In this document: positions 47,885-57,312 of the stretch, one piece after another
How positions within the stretch are numbered: position 1 is the stretch's first letter
How the letters are laid out: each line of letters starts with the position of its first letter
Assembly: GCF_000813125.1 (NCBI RefSeq)
Contig: NZ_BASE01000029.1
Location: 1 to 57,312 of the forward strand
Direction: 5' to 3'
Source of the DNA: Mesobacillus selenatarsenatis SF-1
GTDB taxonomy: Bacteria; Bacillota; Bacilli; Bacillales; Cytobacillaceae
Length of the DNA: 57,312 bases
Notes under the pieces: model-generated
What the model was told of the DNA's origin: nothing
Databases searched by the model: none
The model's input: only the letters and a program-made list of their open reading frames with translations
Translations under genes and position numbers: made by a program

Positions 47885-47998
47885 CTGTCCACATGTGGAT
47901 AGGCTGTGTTTCCTTTGAACAAACCCACTTATCCACAAATCCACAGGCCCTACTAGTACTTCTACTCTTTTTTAAAACATATTAATATATGCATTTAA
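47885..47998 (+). other. oriC, part 2: DnaA boxes, DnaA-trio element and AT-rich unwinding region
   Basis: Boxes: CTGTCCACA (47885-47893), TGTGGATAG (47894-47902) and a perfect TTATCCACA (47929-47937), followed by a GC-rich GGCCC. CTACTAGTACTTCTACTC (47950-47967) then follows; its complement gives TAG-like triplets as in the B. subtilis DnaA-trio. Next is an AT-rich stretch to 47998, the likely unwinding site. The order box, GC cluster, trio, AT-rich tract is the same as in B. subtilis. Confidence 0.85.
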
Positions 47999-48029
47999 GA
48001 GAAAAATATACCTAACTGGAGGCAAAAAA

Positions 48030-49166
48030 ATGAGATTTATTATCCAGCGCGATTCATTGCTTCAAAGCGTTCAAGACGTAATGAAGGCAGTGACAAGCAG
48101 AACAACAATCCCCATTTTGACAGGTATTAAGATTGTTGCTAACGAAGAGGGTGTAACTCTTACAGGCAGCGATTCTGATATTTCCATCGAATCTTTCATT
48201 CCTAAAGAAGAAGCTGGGGATGAAATCGTCGAAATCAAACAGCCAGGATCCATTGTTTTGCAGGCGCGTTTCTTTAGTGAAATCGTTAAAAAGCTGCCTA
48301 CAGATACAGTAGAAATCGAAGTCCATAACAATCTGCAGACCATTATCCGTTCTGGTAAATCAGAATTTAACTTAAATGGCCTGGATGCAGAAGAATATCC
48401 ACATCTTCCGCAAATCTCGGAAGAACATGTATTCAAGATTCCGACAGACCTATTAAAAGGCTTGGTCCGCCAAACTGTCTTTTCAGTGTCCACCTCAGAA
48501 ACACGCCCCATCTTGACAGGTGTAAACTGGAAGGTCGAAAACAATGAATTAATCTGTATTGCAACAGATAGCCATAGACTTGCATTGAGAAAAGCTAAAC
48601 TCGATGCAGAAAGCACTGGCAGCTATAATGTGGTCATTCCAGGGAAAAGTTTGACAGAATTGAGCAGAATTCTTGATGACAGTTCAGATTCAGTGGATAT
48701 CGTCATTACTGAAAACCAGGTATTGTTTAAAGCAAAACATTTACTATTCTATTCAAGACTGCTTGAAGGAAACTATCCTGATACAGGAAGATTGATCCCA
48801 ACTGAGAGCAAAACAGATGTAGTCGTTAATACAAAGGAATTCCTTCATGCGATCGACCGTGCATCACTGCTTGCAAGAGAGGGAAGAAACAATGTCGTCA
48901 AGTTCTCCACAATCGAAGGCGGCGCAATTGAAGTTTCGTCAAACACACCTGAAATCGGTACTGTTGTCGAAGAAATCCAAAGCCAATCAATCGATGGCGA
49001 GGAACTGAAAATTTCATTTAGCGCGAAGTATATGATGGATGCCCTAAAAGCATTGGAAGGAACAGAAATCCAGATCAGCTTCACAGGCGCGATGAGACCA
49101 TTCGTCATCCGTCCGCTTCACGACGACTCCATCCTGCAGTTAATCCTGCCGGTAAGAACTTACTAA
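48030..49166 (+). CDS. dnaN: DNA polymerase III sliding clamp (beta subunit)
   Basis: A ring-shaped clamp tethering replicative polymerase. 378 residues forming three homologous beta-clamp domains (about 1-125, 130-250, 255-378), starting MRFIIQRDSLLQSVQDVMKAV and ending LILPVRTY. GGAGGC lies nine bases before the ATG. It is separated from dnaA by the second half of oriC and followed by a terminator, so rlbA-recF probably have additional promoter input. Confidence 0.97.
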   Translation: MRFIIQRDSLLQSVQDVMKAVTSRTTIPILTGIKIVANEEGVTLTGSDSDISIESFIPKEEAGDEIVEIKQPGSIVLQARFFSEIVKKLPTDTVEIEVHNNLQTIIRSGKSEFNLNGLDAEEYPHLPQISEEHVFKIPTDLLKGLVRQTVFSVSTSETRPILTGVNWKVENNELICIATDSHRLALRKAKLDAESTGSYNVVIPGKSLTELSRILDDSSDSVDIVITENQVLFKAKHLLFYSRLLEGNYPDTGRLIPTESKTDVVVNTKEFLHAIDRASLLAREGRNNVVKFSTIEGGAIEVSSNTPEIGTVVEEIQSQSIDGEELKISFSAKYMMDALKALEGTEIQISFTGAMRPFVIRPLHDDSILQLILPVRTY

Positions 49167-49177
49167 GAAGATCTTTT

Positions 49178-49207
49178 GCCACCAGTTCTATGCTGGTGGT
49201 TTTTTAC
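49178..49207 (+). terminator. Terminator after dnaN
   Basis: CCACCAG / CTGGTGG with a 7-nt loop followed by TTTTTTA. Confidence 0.85.
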
Positions 49208-49229
49208 TTATAGGTTGCAAAATGCAGAC

Positions 49230-49430
49230 TAATTGGGTTGTAGCGGAAGGCACGATCTAGGAAGCTAATTCAAAGTCCTGCGGGATCAGCTGGACAGGTG
49301 AGACCCCACAGGAGCTTGCTCCGAGGAGGCTCACCGCCAGCCCAAAAGAAGAATTCGCTCTTTAAAAAATCCAGCAATTGAGATTTTTCATAATTCTTCC
49401 AGTGGAAGGCTGAGTGCCTGGAGCGAAAAA
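49230..49430. repeat. Second family of dispersed repeat, interrupted by a 52-bp palindrome
   Basis: The outer parts (GTCCTGCGGGA...ACAGGTGAGACCCCACAGGAGC...GAGGAGGCTCACCGCC, to 49342, and GGAAGGCTGAGTGCCTGGAGCG from 49404) match a repeat commonly seen in Bacillaceae intergenic regions. Between them, 49348-49399 is a nested inverted repeat: GAAGAATT...AAAAATC...GATTTTT...AATTCTTC. It fills most of the 350-bp gap between dnaN and rlbA. Confidence 0.65.
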
Positions 49431-49517
49431 CCAACAGAATATAAGAAAATTTGTTTCTATGGAAAAAATTTAGTAAAATAAAGTATTAAGTCCTTTTGGA
49501 AGAAAAGGGTGAGAAAC

Positions 49518-49733
49518 GTGAATGAGGAAATAAAAATTGATACGGAATATATCACGCTTGGCCAATTCCTGAAACTTGCCGATGTAATTCAATCAGGCGG
49601 AATGGCAAAGTGGTTTTTAAGTGAACATGATGTTTTTATCAATGGTGAACAAGATCAGCGAAGAGGAAGGAAGCTTCGTTCCGGAGACCAGATATCGATT
49701 CCTGGGCTTGGCGAGTTCAGCATAACGCAATAA
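49518..49733 (+). CDS. rlbA: S4-domain protein RlbA (YaaA)
   Basis: A 71-residue S4-like RNA-binding protein, conserved between dnaN and recF; in B. subtilis YaaA has been linked to ribosome (50S) assembly. The S4 motif is [21 protein letters not shown]...[19 protein letters not shown]. The GTG at 49518 follows GGGTGAG and gives the family length; the in-frame GTG at 49509 lies on that ribosome-binding site. It ends 19 bp before recF. Confidence 0.92.
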   Translation: MNEEIKIDTEYITLGQFLKLADVIQSGGMAKWFLSEHDVFINGEQDQRRGRKLRSGDQISIPGLGEFSITQ

Positions 49734-49752
49734 TCCAGAGGATGAACTGTTC

Positions 49753-50870
49753 ATGTATATAGAGGAACTGCAGTTAAGGAATTACCGCAATTACCAGGGA
49801 TTAGAGGCGACATTTGAAAATAAAGTCAATGTCATCCTTGGGGAGAATGCCCAGGGGAAAACGAATGTCATGGAGTCTATCTATGTATTGGCAATGGCAA
49901 AGTCGCACCGGACCTCCAATGATAAAGATTTGATTCGCTGGGACGAAGAATATGCTAAAATAGAGGGACGGATTAAAAAAACAACGGATCTTTGCCTATG
50001 CAGCTTGTCATTTCGAAAAAAGGCAAGAAGGCTAAAGTCAATCATCTCGAACAGCGGAAGCTAAGCCAATATGTCGGCAATATGAATGTCGTCATGTTTG
50101 CACCCGAGGACCTTAACCTGGTAAAAGGAAGCCCTCAAGTCAGAAGACGATTTGTCGATATGGAAATTGGACAGGTTTCGGCGATATATTTGCATGATAT
50201 GGGACAGTACAACAAAATTCTCCAGCAGCGTAACCATTATTTGAAACAGCTGCAAATCAAAAAAACAAGTGACCATTCCATGCTCGATATCCTGACGGAA
50301 CAATTTATCCAGGCAGCTGCGAGGATCATTGTGAAGCGTTTTGAATTCCTTTATTTGCTTGAGCAATGGGCATTGCCGATCCACAATGGGATATCCAGAG
50401 GGTTCGAGGATTTGAAAATCGTCTATAAACCTTCCGCAGACGTATCAGAAGATGATGATTTGTCGAAAATGATAGCAGTGTATGAAGAAAAATTTGCTAA
50501 AATAAAGACAAGGGAAATTGACCGCGGCACCACAATGTTCGGACCGCATAGGGATGACCTGCAATTTTTCGTGAATGGCCGTGATGTCCAGACATTCGGT
50601 TCGCAGGGACAGCAGCGGACGACGGCACTTTCGGTCAAATTGGCTGAGATTGAATTGATCAATTCAGAGATTGGTGAATATCCTATCCTGCTGCTTGATG
50701 ATGTCCTTTCTGAGTTAGATGATTACCGCCAATCCCATTTATTGAATACCATCCAGGGGAAAGTTCAAACCTTCGTCACGACCACTAGTGTGGATGGGAT
50801 CGACCATCAGACATTAAGGGAAGCAGCCACTTATAAAGTGAAAACCGGCGAAATGTCAAGAATCCAATGA
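49753..50870 (+). pseudogene. recF: RecF, reading frame broken by a one-base deletion at an A-run
   Basis: RecF is an SMC-like ATPase that with RecO and RecR loads RecA at gapped DNA. Codons from 49753 give [16 protein letters not shown], Walker [10 protein letters not shown] and [13 protein letters not shown]. At the run of seven A (49975-49981) the frame must move by -1 to continue as [22 protein letters not shown] and on to the ABC signature and Walker B ([11 protein letters not shown]), ending 50870. Without the shift, translation stops at 50064. Everything else is well conserved, so an under-called A in the assembly is most likely. A real mutation or slippage on A7 are alternatives. Confidence 0.93.
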
Positions 50871-50880
50871 GGTGGACTAC

Positions 50881-51129
50881 ATGTATTTGCATGTTGGTGA
50901 GGAAGTCCTTGTAAGGACAAAAGATATTATTGCTATATTAGATATTGAAAGCGCCAGCTCTTCTCCGTTCATGGAAGAGTTCATAACGCGCCAGGACCAG
51001 CAGATTGTCCATTTGGCCAAAGGAACGGTCAAGTCAATCGTGGTAACAGGAAATCATATATATTATTCCCCACTCGCATCAGGAACATTAAAGAAACGCT
51101 CCCAAAAATTATCCGTCCAGGAATTTTAA
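50881..51129 (+). CDS. remB: Biofilm-matrix regulator RemB (YaaB, DUF370)
   Basis: An 82-residue DUF370 protein, paralogous to RemA, a DNA-binding activator of matrix genes and osmoprotection in B. subtilis; remB lies between recF and gyrB there also. It starts MYLHVGEEVLVRTKDIIAILD. The ATG at 50881 is preferred since AGGTGG is five bases upstream; a GTG at 50872 lies within this site. Confidence 0.9.
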   Translation: MYLHVGEEVLVRTKDIIAILDIESASSSPFMEEFITRQDQQIVHLAKGTVKSIVVTGNHIYYSPLASGTLKKRSQKLSVQEF

Positions 51130-51230
51130 TAGATCGGCTTATTCGCAAAAAATGTCGAAAAACAACGATATATGCGAAATTAGCCAATAGATAAGTTTTT
51201 TAAAAAAGTTGATTGAAAATGAAAGTGTAG

Positions 51231-53168
<1,938 letters not shown>

Positions 53169-53178
53169 TAATATATGC

Positions 53179-53213
53179 TCAGGATAGTAGGTTTTGCCTC
53201 TATCCTGCTTTTT
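53179..53213 (+). terminator. Hairpin with T run after gyrB
   Basis: CAGGATAG / CTATCCTG with a 12-nt loop, then CTTTTTC. It should reduce but perhaps not abolish read-through into gyrA. Confidence 0.7.
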
Positions 53214-53219
53214 CTGAAA

Positions 53220-53259
53220 TGGCCAGGGGCCGCGCAGAGCGCTTTCCCCTAAATGGCCA
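53220..53259 (+). promoter_or_regulatory. Large inverted repeat in the gyrA leader
   Basis: TGGCCAGGGG (53220-53229) and CCCCTAAATGGCCA (53246-53259) pair around an inner GCGC...GCGC stem. It ends about 20 bp before the AAAGGAGG of gyrA and is followed by no T run. Confidence 0.5.
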
Positions 53260-53294
53260 TGTTGAACAGAGTTCCTAAAGGAGGTCTCTCTTAA

Positions 53295-55853
53295 ATGTCT
53301 GAAACACCAAATCCACGTGTAAAAGAGATTAATATTAGCCAAGAAATGCGTTCATCTTTCCTGGATTATGCCATGAGTGTTATCGTGGCACGTGCGCTTC
53401 CGGATGTCCGTGACGGCTTGAAGCCGGTACATAGAAGGATCCTGTATGCGATGCATGACCTTGGTATGCATTCGGATAAGGCCTACAAAAAATCAGCGAG
53501 GATCGTCGGTGAAGTAATCGGTAAGTATCACCCGCACGGTGACTCTGCTGTATACGACACAATGGTCCGTATGGCACAAAATTTCAACTACCGTTATATG
53601 CTTGTCGATGGACATGGAAACTTCGGTTCTGTCGATGGCGACGCTGCAGCAGCGATGCGTTATACAGAAGCACGCATGTCAAAAATTTCGATGGAACTTT
53701 TGCGTGACATCAATAAAGATACGATTGACTATCAGGATAACTATGACGGTTCTGAAAGAGAACCGATTGTTATGCCTTCAAGGTTTCCGAACCTGCTCGT
53801 CAACGGTACTTCGGGTATCGCGGTCGGTATGGCTACAAACATCCCACCTCACCAGCTTGGCGAGGTTATAGATGGGGTATTGGCAATAAGTAAGGATCCT
53901 GACATGACAATCATGGAATTGATGGAAATCATCACAGGACCTGACTTCCCGACAGCAGGAATGATATTAGGGCGCAGTGGCATCCGTAAAGCTTATGAGA
54001 CTGGCCGAGGTTCGATTACCTTGCGTGCAAAGGTTGAAATCGAACAGAAATCAAATGGCAAGGAAGTCATCATCGTCAGGGAACTTCCTTACCAGGTCAA
54101 TAAAGCCAAGTTGATTGAAAAAATCGCGGAATTAGTCCGTGACAAGAGACTTGACGGCATTACAGACCTGCGGGATGAATCTGACCGCAAGGGTATGAGG
54201 ATTGTTATTGAAGTTCGCAAGGATGCGAATGCCAATGTCCTTTTAAACAACCTTTATAAACAAACTGCATTGCAGACAAGCTTTGGTATCAACCTTCTTG
54301 CTTTAGTAGATGGACAGCCGAAGGTTCTGAACCTTAAGCAATGTCTTGAATATTATCTTGACCATCAGGTAGTCGTAATTCGACGCCGCACAGAGTTTGA
54401 ACTTAGGAAGGCAGAAGCACGTGCCCATATTCTTGAAGGGCTGCGAATCGCGCTTGATAACCTTGATGCGGTCATCAGCCTGATCAGAAGCTCCCGCACG
54501 ACGGATATCGCTAGAGAAGGATTAATGACACAGTTCAAGTTATCCGAAAAGCAAGCTCAAGCGATCCTTGATATGCGTCTACAGAGGCTTACAGGCTTGG
54601 AGCGCGAAAAGATCGAAGAAGAATTCCAAAATCTTATGCAGCTGATCTCAGAATTAAAAGCGATCCTTGCTGATAATGAAAAAGTGCTTGAAATCATCCG
54701 TGAAGAGCTTACTGAAATCAAAGAGCGCTTCAACGATGAGCGCCGCACAGAGATTGTGTCCGGTGGTCTTGAAATGATCGAGGATGAAGACTTGATTCCT
54801 CGTGAAAATATCGTCATCACCCTTACACATAACGGCTACGTTAAGCGCCTGCCTGTATCGACATATAGAGCACAGCGCCGCGGCGGCCGCGGAATCCAGG
54901 GTATGGGAACGAATGAAGATGACTTCGTAGAACATCTGATTACCACATCAACGCATGATACCATCCTGTTCTTTACAAACAAGGGTAAGGTGTACCGTTC
55001 GAAGGGTTACGAAATCCCAGAATTCAGCAGGACAGCAAAGGGTATCCCAATCATCAACCTATTGGAAATCGAGAAGGGAGAATGGGTCAACGCCATTATT
55101 CCTGTTTCAGAATTCGTGGATGACTGGTTCCTGTTCTTCACAACGAAAGAAGGAATCTCAAAACGTTCACCACTTTCATCGTTTGCGAATATCCGCAACA
55201 ATGGCTTAATTGCCCTAAACCTTCGTGAGGGTGATGAATTGATCTCTGTCCGCATGACAGACGGCAGCAAAGAAATGATCATCGGCACGAAGAACGGCTT
55301 ATTGATCCGTTTCCCTGAAACAGATGTCCGCTCTATGGGCCGTACTGCCACCGGAGTAAAGGGTATTACCCTATCTGATGACGATGAAGTTGTCGGTATG
55401 GAAGTACTTGATGAAAGTGCCGAGATCCTTGTCGTAACGAAGAATGGATTCGGCAAAAGAACACCTTCTGAAGAATACAGAAGGCAAGGGCGCGGCGGTA
55501 AAGGAATCAAGACATGTAACATCACCGATAAGAACGGCGACCTTGTAACGATGAAAGTCGTGACTGGTGAGGAAGACCTCATGCTGATCACAACAGGTGG
55601 TGTCCTGATCCGGATCCCTGTAAGCTCTATCTCAATGACAGGACGTAATACGCAAGGGGTAAAATTAATCAGCCTTAATAAAGCGGAAAATGAATATGTT
55701 GCGACAGTGGCTAAAGTCGATAAGGAAGAAGAGAAACCTGAAGACCTCGAACTAGATGAAAATGAAAATGCTGAAGCAACAGTTGATCCTGAAGAAGTTG
55801 GCAGTGAAGAAGCAGAAGTGACTGAAACACCAGCTGAAGAGGGAGAAGAATAA
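53295..55853 (+). CDS. gyrA: DNA gyrase subunit A
   Basis: The DNA-cleaving subunit of gyrase. 852 residues: winged-helix/tower breakage domain with the catalytic Tyr123 ([10 protein letters not shown]), quinolone-pocket residues Ser84 and Asp88 in the sensitive-type state, and a C-terminal beta-pinwheel carrying the GyrA box [10 protein letters not shown]. After the pinwheel comes a ~40-residue strongly acidic tail (about 808-852; [17 protein letters not shown]...), longer than in B. subtilis GyrA (821 residues). AAAGGAGG precedes the ATG. Confidence 0.97.
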   Translation: MSETPNPRVKEINISQEMRSSFLDYAMSVIVARALPDVRDGLKPVHRRILYAMHDLGMHSDKAYKKSARIVGEVIGKYHPHGDSAVYDTMVRMAQNFNYRYMLVDGHGNFGSVDGDAAAAMRYTEARMSKISMELLRDINKDTIDYQDNYDGSEREPIVMPSRFPNLLVNGTSGIAVGMATNIPPHQLGEVIDGVLAISKDPDMTIMELMEIITGPDFPTAGMILGRSGIRKAYETGRGSITLRAKVEIEQKSNGKEVIIVRELPYQVNKAKLIEKIAELVRDKRLDGITDLRDESDRKGMRIVIEVRKDANANVLLNNLYKQTALQTSFGINLLALVDGQPKVLNLKQCLEYYLDHQVVVIRRRTEFELRKAEARAHILEGLRIALDNLDAVISLIRSSRTTDIAREGLMTQFKLSEKQAQAILDMRLQRLTGLEREKIEEEFQNLMQLISELKAILADNEKVLEIIREELTEIKERFNDERRTEIVSGGLEMIEDEDLIPRENIVITLTHNGYVKRLPVSTYRAQRRGGRGIQGMGTNEDDFVEHLITTSTHDTILFFTNKGKVYRSKGYEIPEFSRTAKGIPIINLLEIEKGEWVNAIIPVSEFVDDWFLFFTTKEGISKRSPLSSFANIRNNGLIALNLREGDELISVRMTDGSKEMIIGTKNGLLIRFPETDVRSMGRTATGVKGITLSDDDEVVGMEVLDESAEILVVTKNGFGKRTPSEEYRRQGRGGKGIKTCNITDKNGDLVTMKVVTGEEDLMLITTGGVLIRIPVSSISMTGRNTQGVKLISLNKAENEYVATVAKVDKEEEKPEDLELDENENAEATVDPEEVGSEEAEVTETPAEEGEE

Positions 55854-55860
55854 ACTTTTT

Positions 55861-55892
55861 GAGAGGAACACAAAAATGTGTTCCTCTTTTTT
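55861..55892 (+). terminator. Terminator of gyrA
   Basis: GAGAGGAACACA / TGTGTTCCTCTTTT with AAAA loop, followed by T run, eight bases after the stop codon. Confidence 0.92.
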
Positions 55893-55946
55893 GGTAAAAT
55901 AAAGTAAAATAATTGTAAGAAAATTAAAATACCGGGGTGGAAAGCC

Positions 55947-57032
55947 TTGCGCGTACTCGTAGACAACCTTAAAGAGGGCTGTATCCTTACTGATGATGTT
56001 CTAAGTAAAACCAATCGACCTATCATGAACAAAAAAACAGTATTGTCTGAGCATTTAATCGATATACTGAAAGTTTTTTTGGTTAAAGAAGTGGATGTTG
56101 AAAAAACGTTAGTGAATGGGATGCCTTTCCTAACACCTTCAACAGGCACTGATAAGAAATCTGGCTTGAAGACTAATGAAGGTGGAGAAACTTTTATCGA
56201 CTTGTTTTTACAGGCGAGACAGAACTTCAAAAAAGAGTTTATCTCCTGGCAATCAGGAATGCAGATAGATGTTGCGAAACTGAGGACCATTATTGTCCCA
56301 TTGATTGAACAGGTTGAAATGACTTCTTCGGATATATTCAATCTTCACCATTATTCAACAAAGGCAGAGTATATTTACGATCATCCATTGGCTGTAGGAA
56401 TTATCAGTGCCTTTATCGCCAAAAAGCTGAATTACAGCAAAGGGGATATAACCCAGATTGCACTGGCTGGATGTTTATCGGATTGCGGCATGGCGAAGAT
56501 CAGTCCAACACTACTTAATAAAAACACGACTTTGACGGTAGATGAATTTGAGGAAATCAAAAAGCACCCTACTTACAGCTATCAGATGGTAAAGAATAGG
56601 CCATTGCTGAAGGAGGCCACAAAAATCGCGATTCTTCATCATCATGAAAGAATGGATGGCAGCGGCTATCCATTTGGTGAAAAAGCGAACAGAATTCATC
56701 CTTTTGCAAAAATCCTTGCAGTAGCTGATTCTTTCCATGCGATGACATCGGAAAGAATATATAAGCCAAAACACTCTCCATTTAAAGTGATCGAGATGAT
56801 CAATGAGGAGCTATTTGGAGAATTCGACATTACTGCTCTGAAAGCATTGAGTTCTGCAATAATGAATTATTCAGTTGGTACAAAAATCCGCCTTTCAGAT
56901 GGACAGGCAGCTGAAATCATTTTTGTAGAAGAAAAGAATCCGGCAAGGCCGTTGGTTAAACTGCTAGAAACAGACCAGATTCTTGCTTTGGAAAAGAACA
57001 GGTACTTGCATATCGAGGAAATCATCCAATAA
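55947..57032 (+). CDS. HD-GYP-related protein with degenerate HD dyad
   Basis: A 361-residue protein of the HD-GYP class, whose active members are c-di-GMP phosphodiesterases. The N-terminal ~120 residues are unassigned. In the HD-GYP part, His146 (YDHP), His207 (KKHP), HHH at 231-233 and the hallmark DGSGYP (237-242) are present. The HD dyad usually written HDIGK reads SDCGMAK at 178-184, so the metal-binding His is Ser178. It may be inactive, altered in metal content, or a c-di-nucleotide receptor. It starts with TTG behind GGGGTGG. It lies between gyrA and the predicted rRNA operon. Confidence 0.8.
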   Translation: MRVLVDNLKEGCILTDDVLSKTNRPIMNKKTVLSEHLIDILKVFLVKEVDVEKTLVNGMPFLTPSTGTDKKSGLKTNEGGETFIDLFLQARQNFKKEFISWQSGMQIDVAKLRTIIVPLIEQVEMTSSDIFNLHHYSTKAEYIYDHPLAVGIISAFIAKKLNYSKGDITQIALAGCLSDCGMAKISPTLLNKNTTLTVDEFEEIKKHPTYSYQMVKNRPLLKEATKIAILHHHERMDGSGYPFGEKANRIHPFAKILAVADSFHAMTSERIYKPKHSPFKVIEMINEELFGEFDITALKALSSAIMNYSVGTKIRLSDGQAAEIIFVEEKNPARPLVKLLETDQILALEKNRYLHIEEIIQ

Positions 57033-57059
57033 GCCGGCTATCCAAGCTGGCTTTTATTT
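57031..57059 (+). terminator. Terminator of the HD-GYP gene
   Basis: AAGCCGGC / GCTGGCTT (one G-T pair) with a 7-nt loop, then TTATTTC. It starts within the stop codon. Confidence 0.75.
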
Positions 57060-57164
57060 CTTCTTATGTTTTGCATTGCATGCAAAATTGTGACTGGCTT
57101 CTTGTGTTCAAAGATGGAATATGATTAAAAAACTAGATAGATTATAGAAATTGATTAAAAGGTA

Positions 57165-57279
57165 TTGCATTAAAATAATTGGCCTGATATAATCTTCAAA
57201 GTCAGTAACGAGAAAACAACTTCTAATTAAGAGTTTTTGAAAATAGTTATTGACTTATACAGCTAGTAAATGTTATATT
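57165..57279 (+). promoter_or_regulatory. Tandem rRNA-type promoters at the right edge
   Basis: P1: TTGCAT (57165-57170) and TATAAT (57188-57193), 17-bp spacer. P2: TTGACT (57250-57255) and TATATT (57274-57279), 18-bp spacer. Paired strong promoters with an A/T-rich upstream region directly after the gyrA locus resemble those of rrnO in B. subtilis. The 16S gene itself lies outside the window; 57060-57164 holds no gene. Confidence 0.75.
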
Positions 57280-57312
57280 ATTAAAGTCGCTTCTGGGCGA
57301 CGATGTAAGAAA

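Noticed and set aside
49753..50064. A separate short RecF-like protein
   Set aside because: Its last residues after the A-run match nothing, and the other frame continues RecF exactly; one gene with a frameshift explains both pieces.
55007..56341. A 444-codon minus-strand open frame opposite gyrA and the HD-GYP gene
   Set aside because: It lies antisense to two well-supported genes, is Ser/Pro/Ile-rich low-complexity and has no recognisable domain.

Overview
The window is the replication-origin region of a Gram-positive, endospore-forming member of the Bacillaceae. Gene order and protein sequences follow Bacillus subtilis closely (rpmH-oriC-dnaA-dnaN-rlbA-recF-remB-gyrB-gyrA on one arm; rnpA-yidC-jag-mnmE-mnmG-rsmG-noc-soj-spo0J-yyaC...rpsF-ssb-rpsR...dnaC-purA-tRNAs-wal operon-rlmH on the other). 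Spo0J, Noc, SpoIIIJ/Jag, YyaC and the Wal system point to a spore former of low-to-moderate G+C. A genus such as Mesobacillus or a near relative is possible but cannot be fixed from sequence reading alone.

Layout. 1-9.4 kb is accessory or metabolic: the 3' end of ahpF, a DUF421 membrane protein, malate:quinone oxidoreductase, a DegV fatty-acid-binding protein, a cytochrome bd oxidase operon (cydAB), an alpha/beta-hydrolase pseudogene and a CoA-disulfide reductase-like flavoprotein. 9.4-17.1 kb holds rlmH, a small CxxC protein, htrC and the walRKHIJ cell-wall stress operon. 17.4-23.2 kb has an M23 peptidase, a Lys-Glu-Phe tRNA array with unusual interspersed half-tRNA/hairpin modules, purA and dnaC. 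23.2-29.5 kb is the rplI-gdpP-yybS and rpsF-ssb-rpsR block and ychF. 29.8-34.9 kb has a molybdopterin oxidoreductase, yyzM, an MscS channel, yyaC and a DUF554 protein. 35-45.6 kb is chromosome segregation (spo0J, soj, noc, parS), tRNA modification (mnmE, mnmG), rsmG, jag, yidC, rnpA and rpmH, nearly all on the minus strand. 45.6-57.3 kb is the bipartite oriC around dnaA, then the plus-strand replication operon, gyrB, gyrA, an HD-GYP-like protein, and tandem promoters that very probably drive an rRNA operon just beyond the right edge.

Transcription runs away from oriC on both sides, so most genes are co-oriented with replication. Origin control can be read at several levels: DnaA-box arrays with a DnaA-trio-like element on both sides of dnaA, two further DnaA-box clusters (rlmH-htrC and mnmE-jag), and parS sites inside spo0J and walK.

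No phage, insertion sequence, CRISPR array or accessory defence system was seen. The unusual material is non-coding: (i) three copies of a tRNA-5'-half plus double-hairpin module in the tRNA array; (ii) two arrays of short motifs repeated every 20-21 bp, i.e. about two helical turns; (iii) several REP-like dispersed repeats, one carrying an inserted palindrome; (iv) a one-base frameshift in recF at a run of seven A; and (v) an HD-GYP protein whose HD dyad reads SD.
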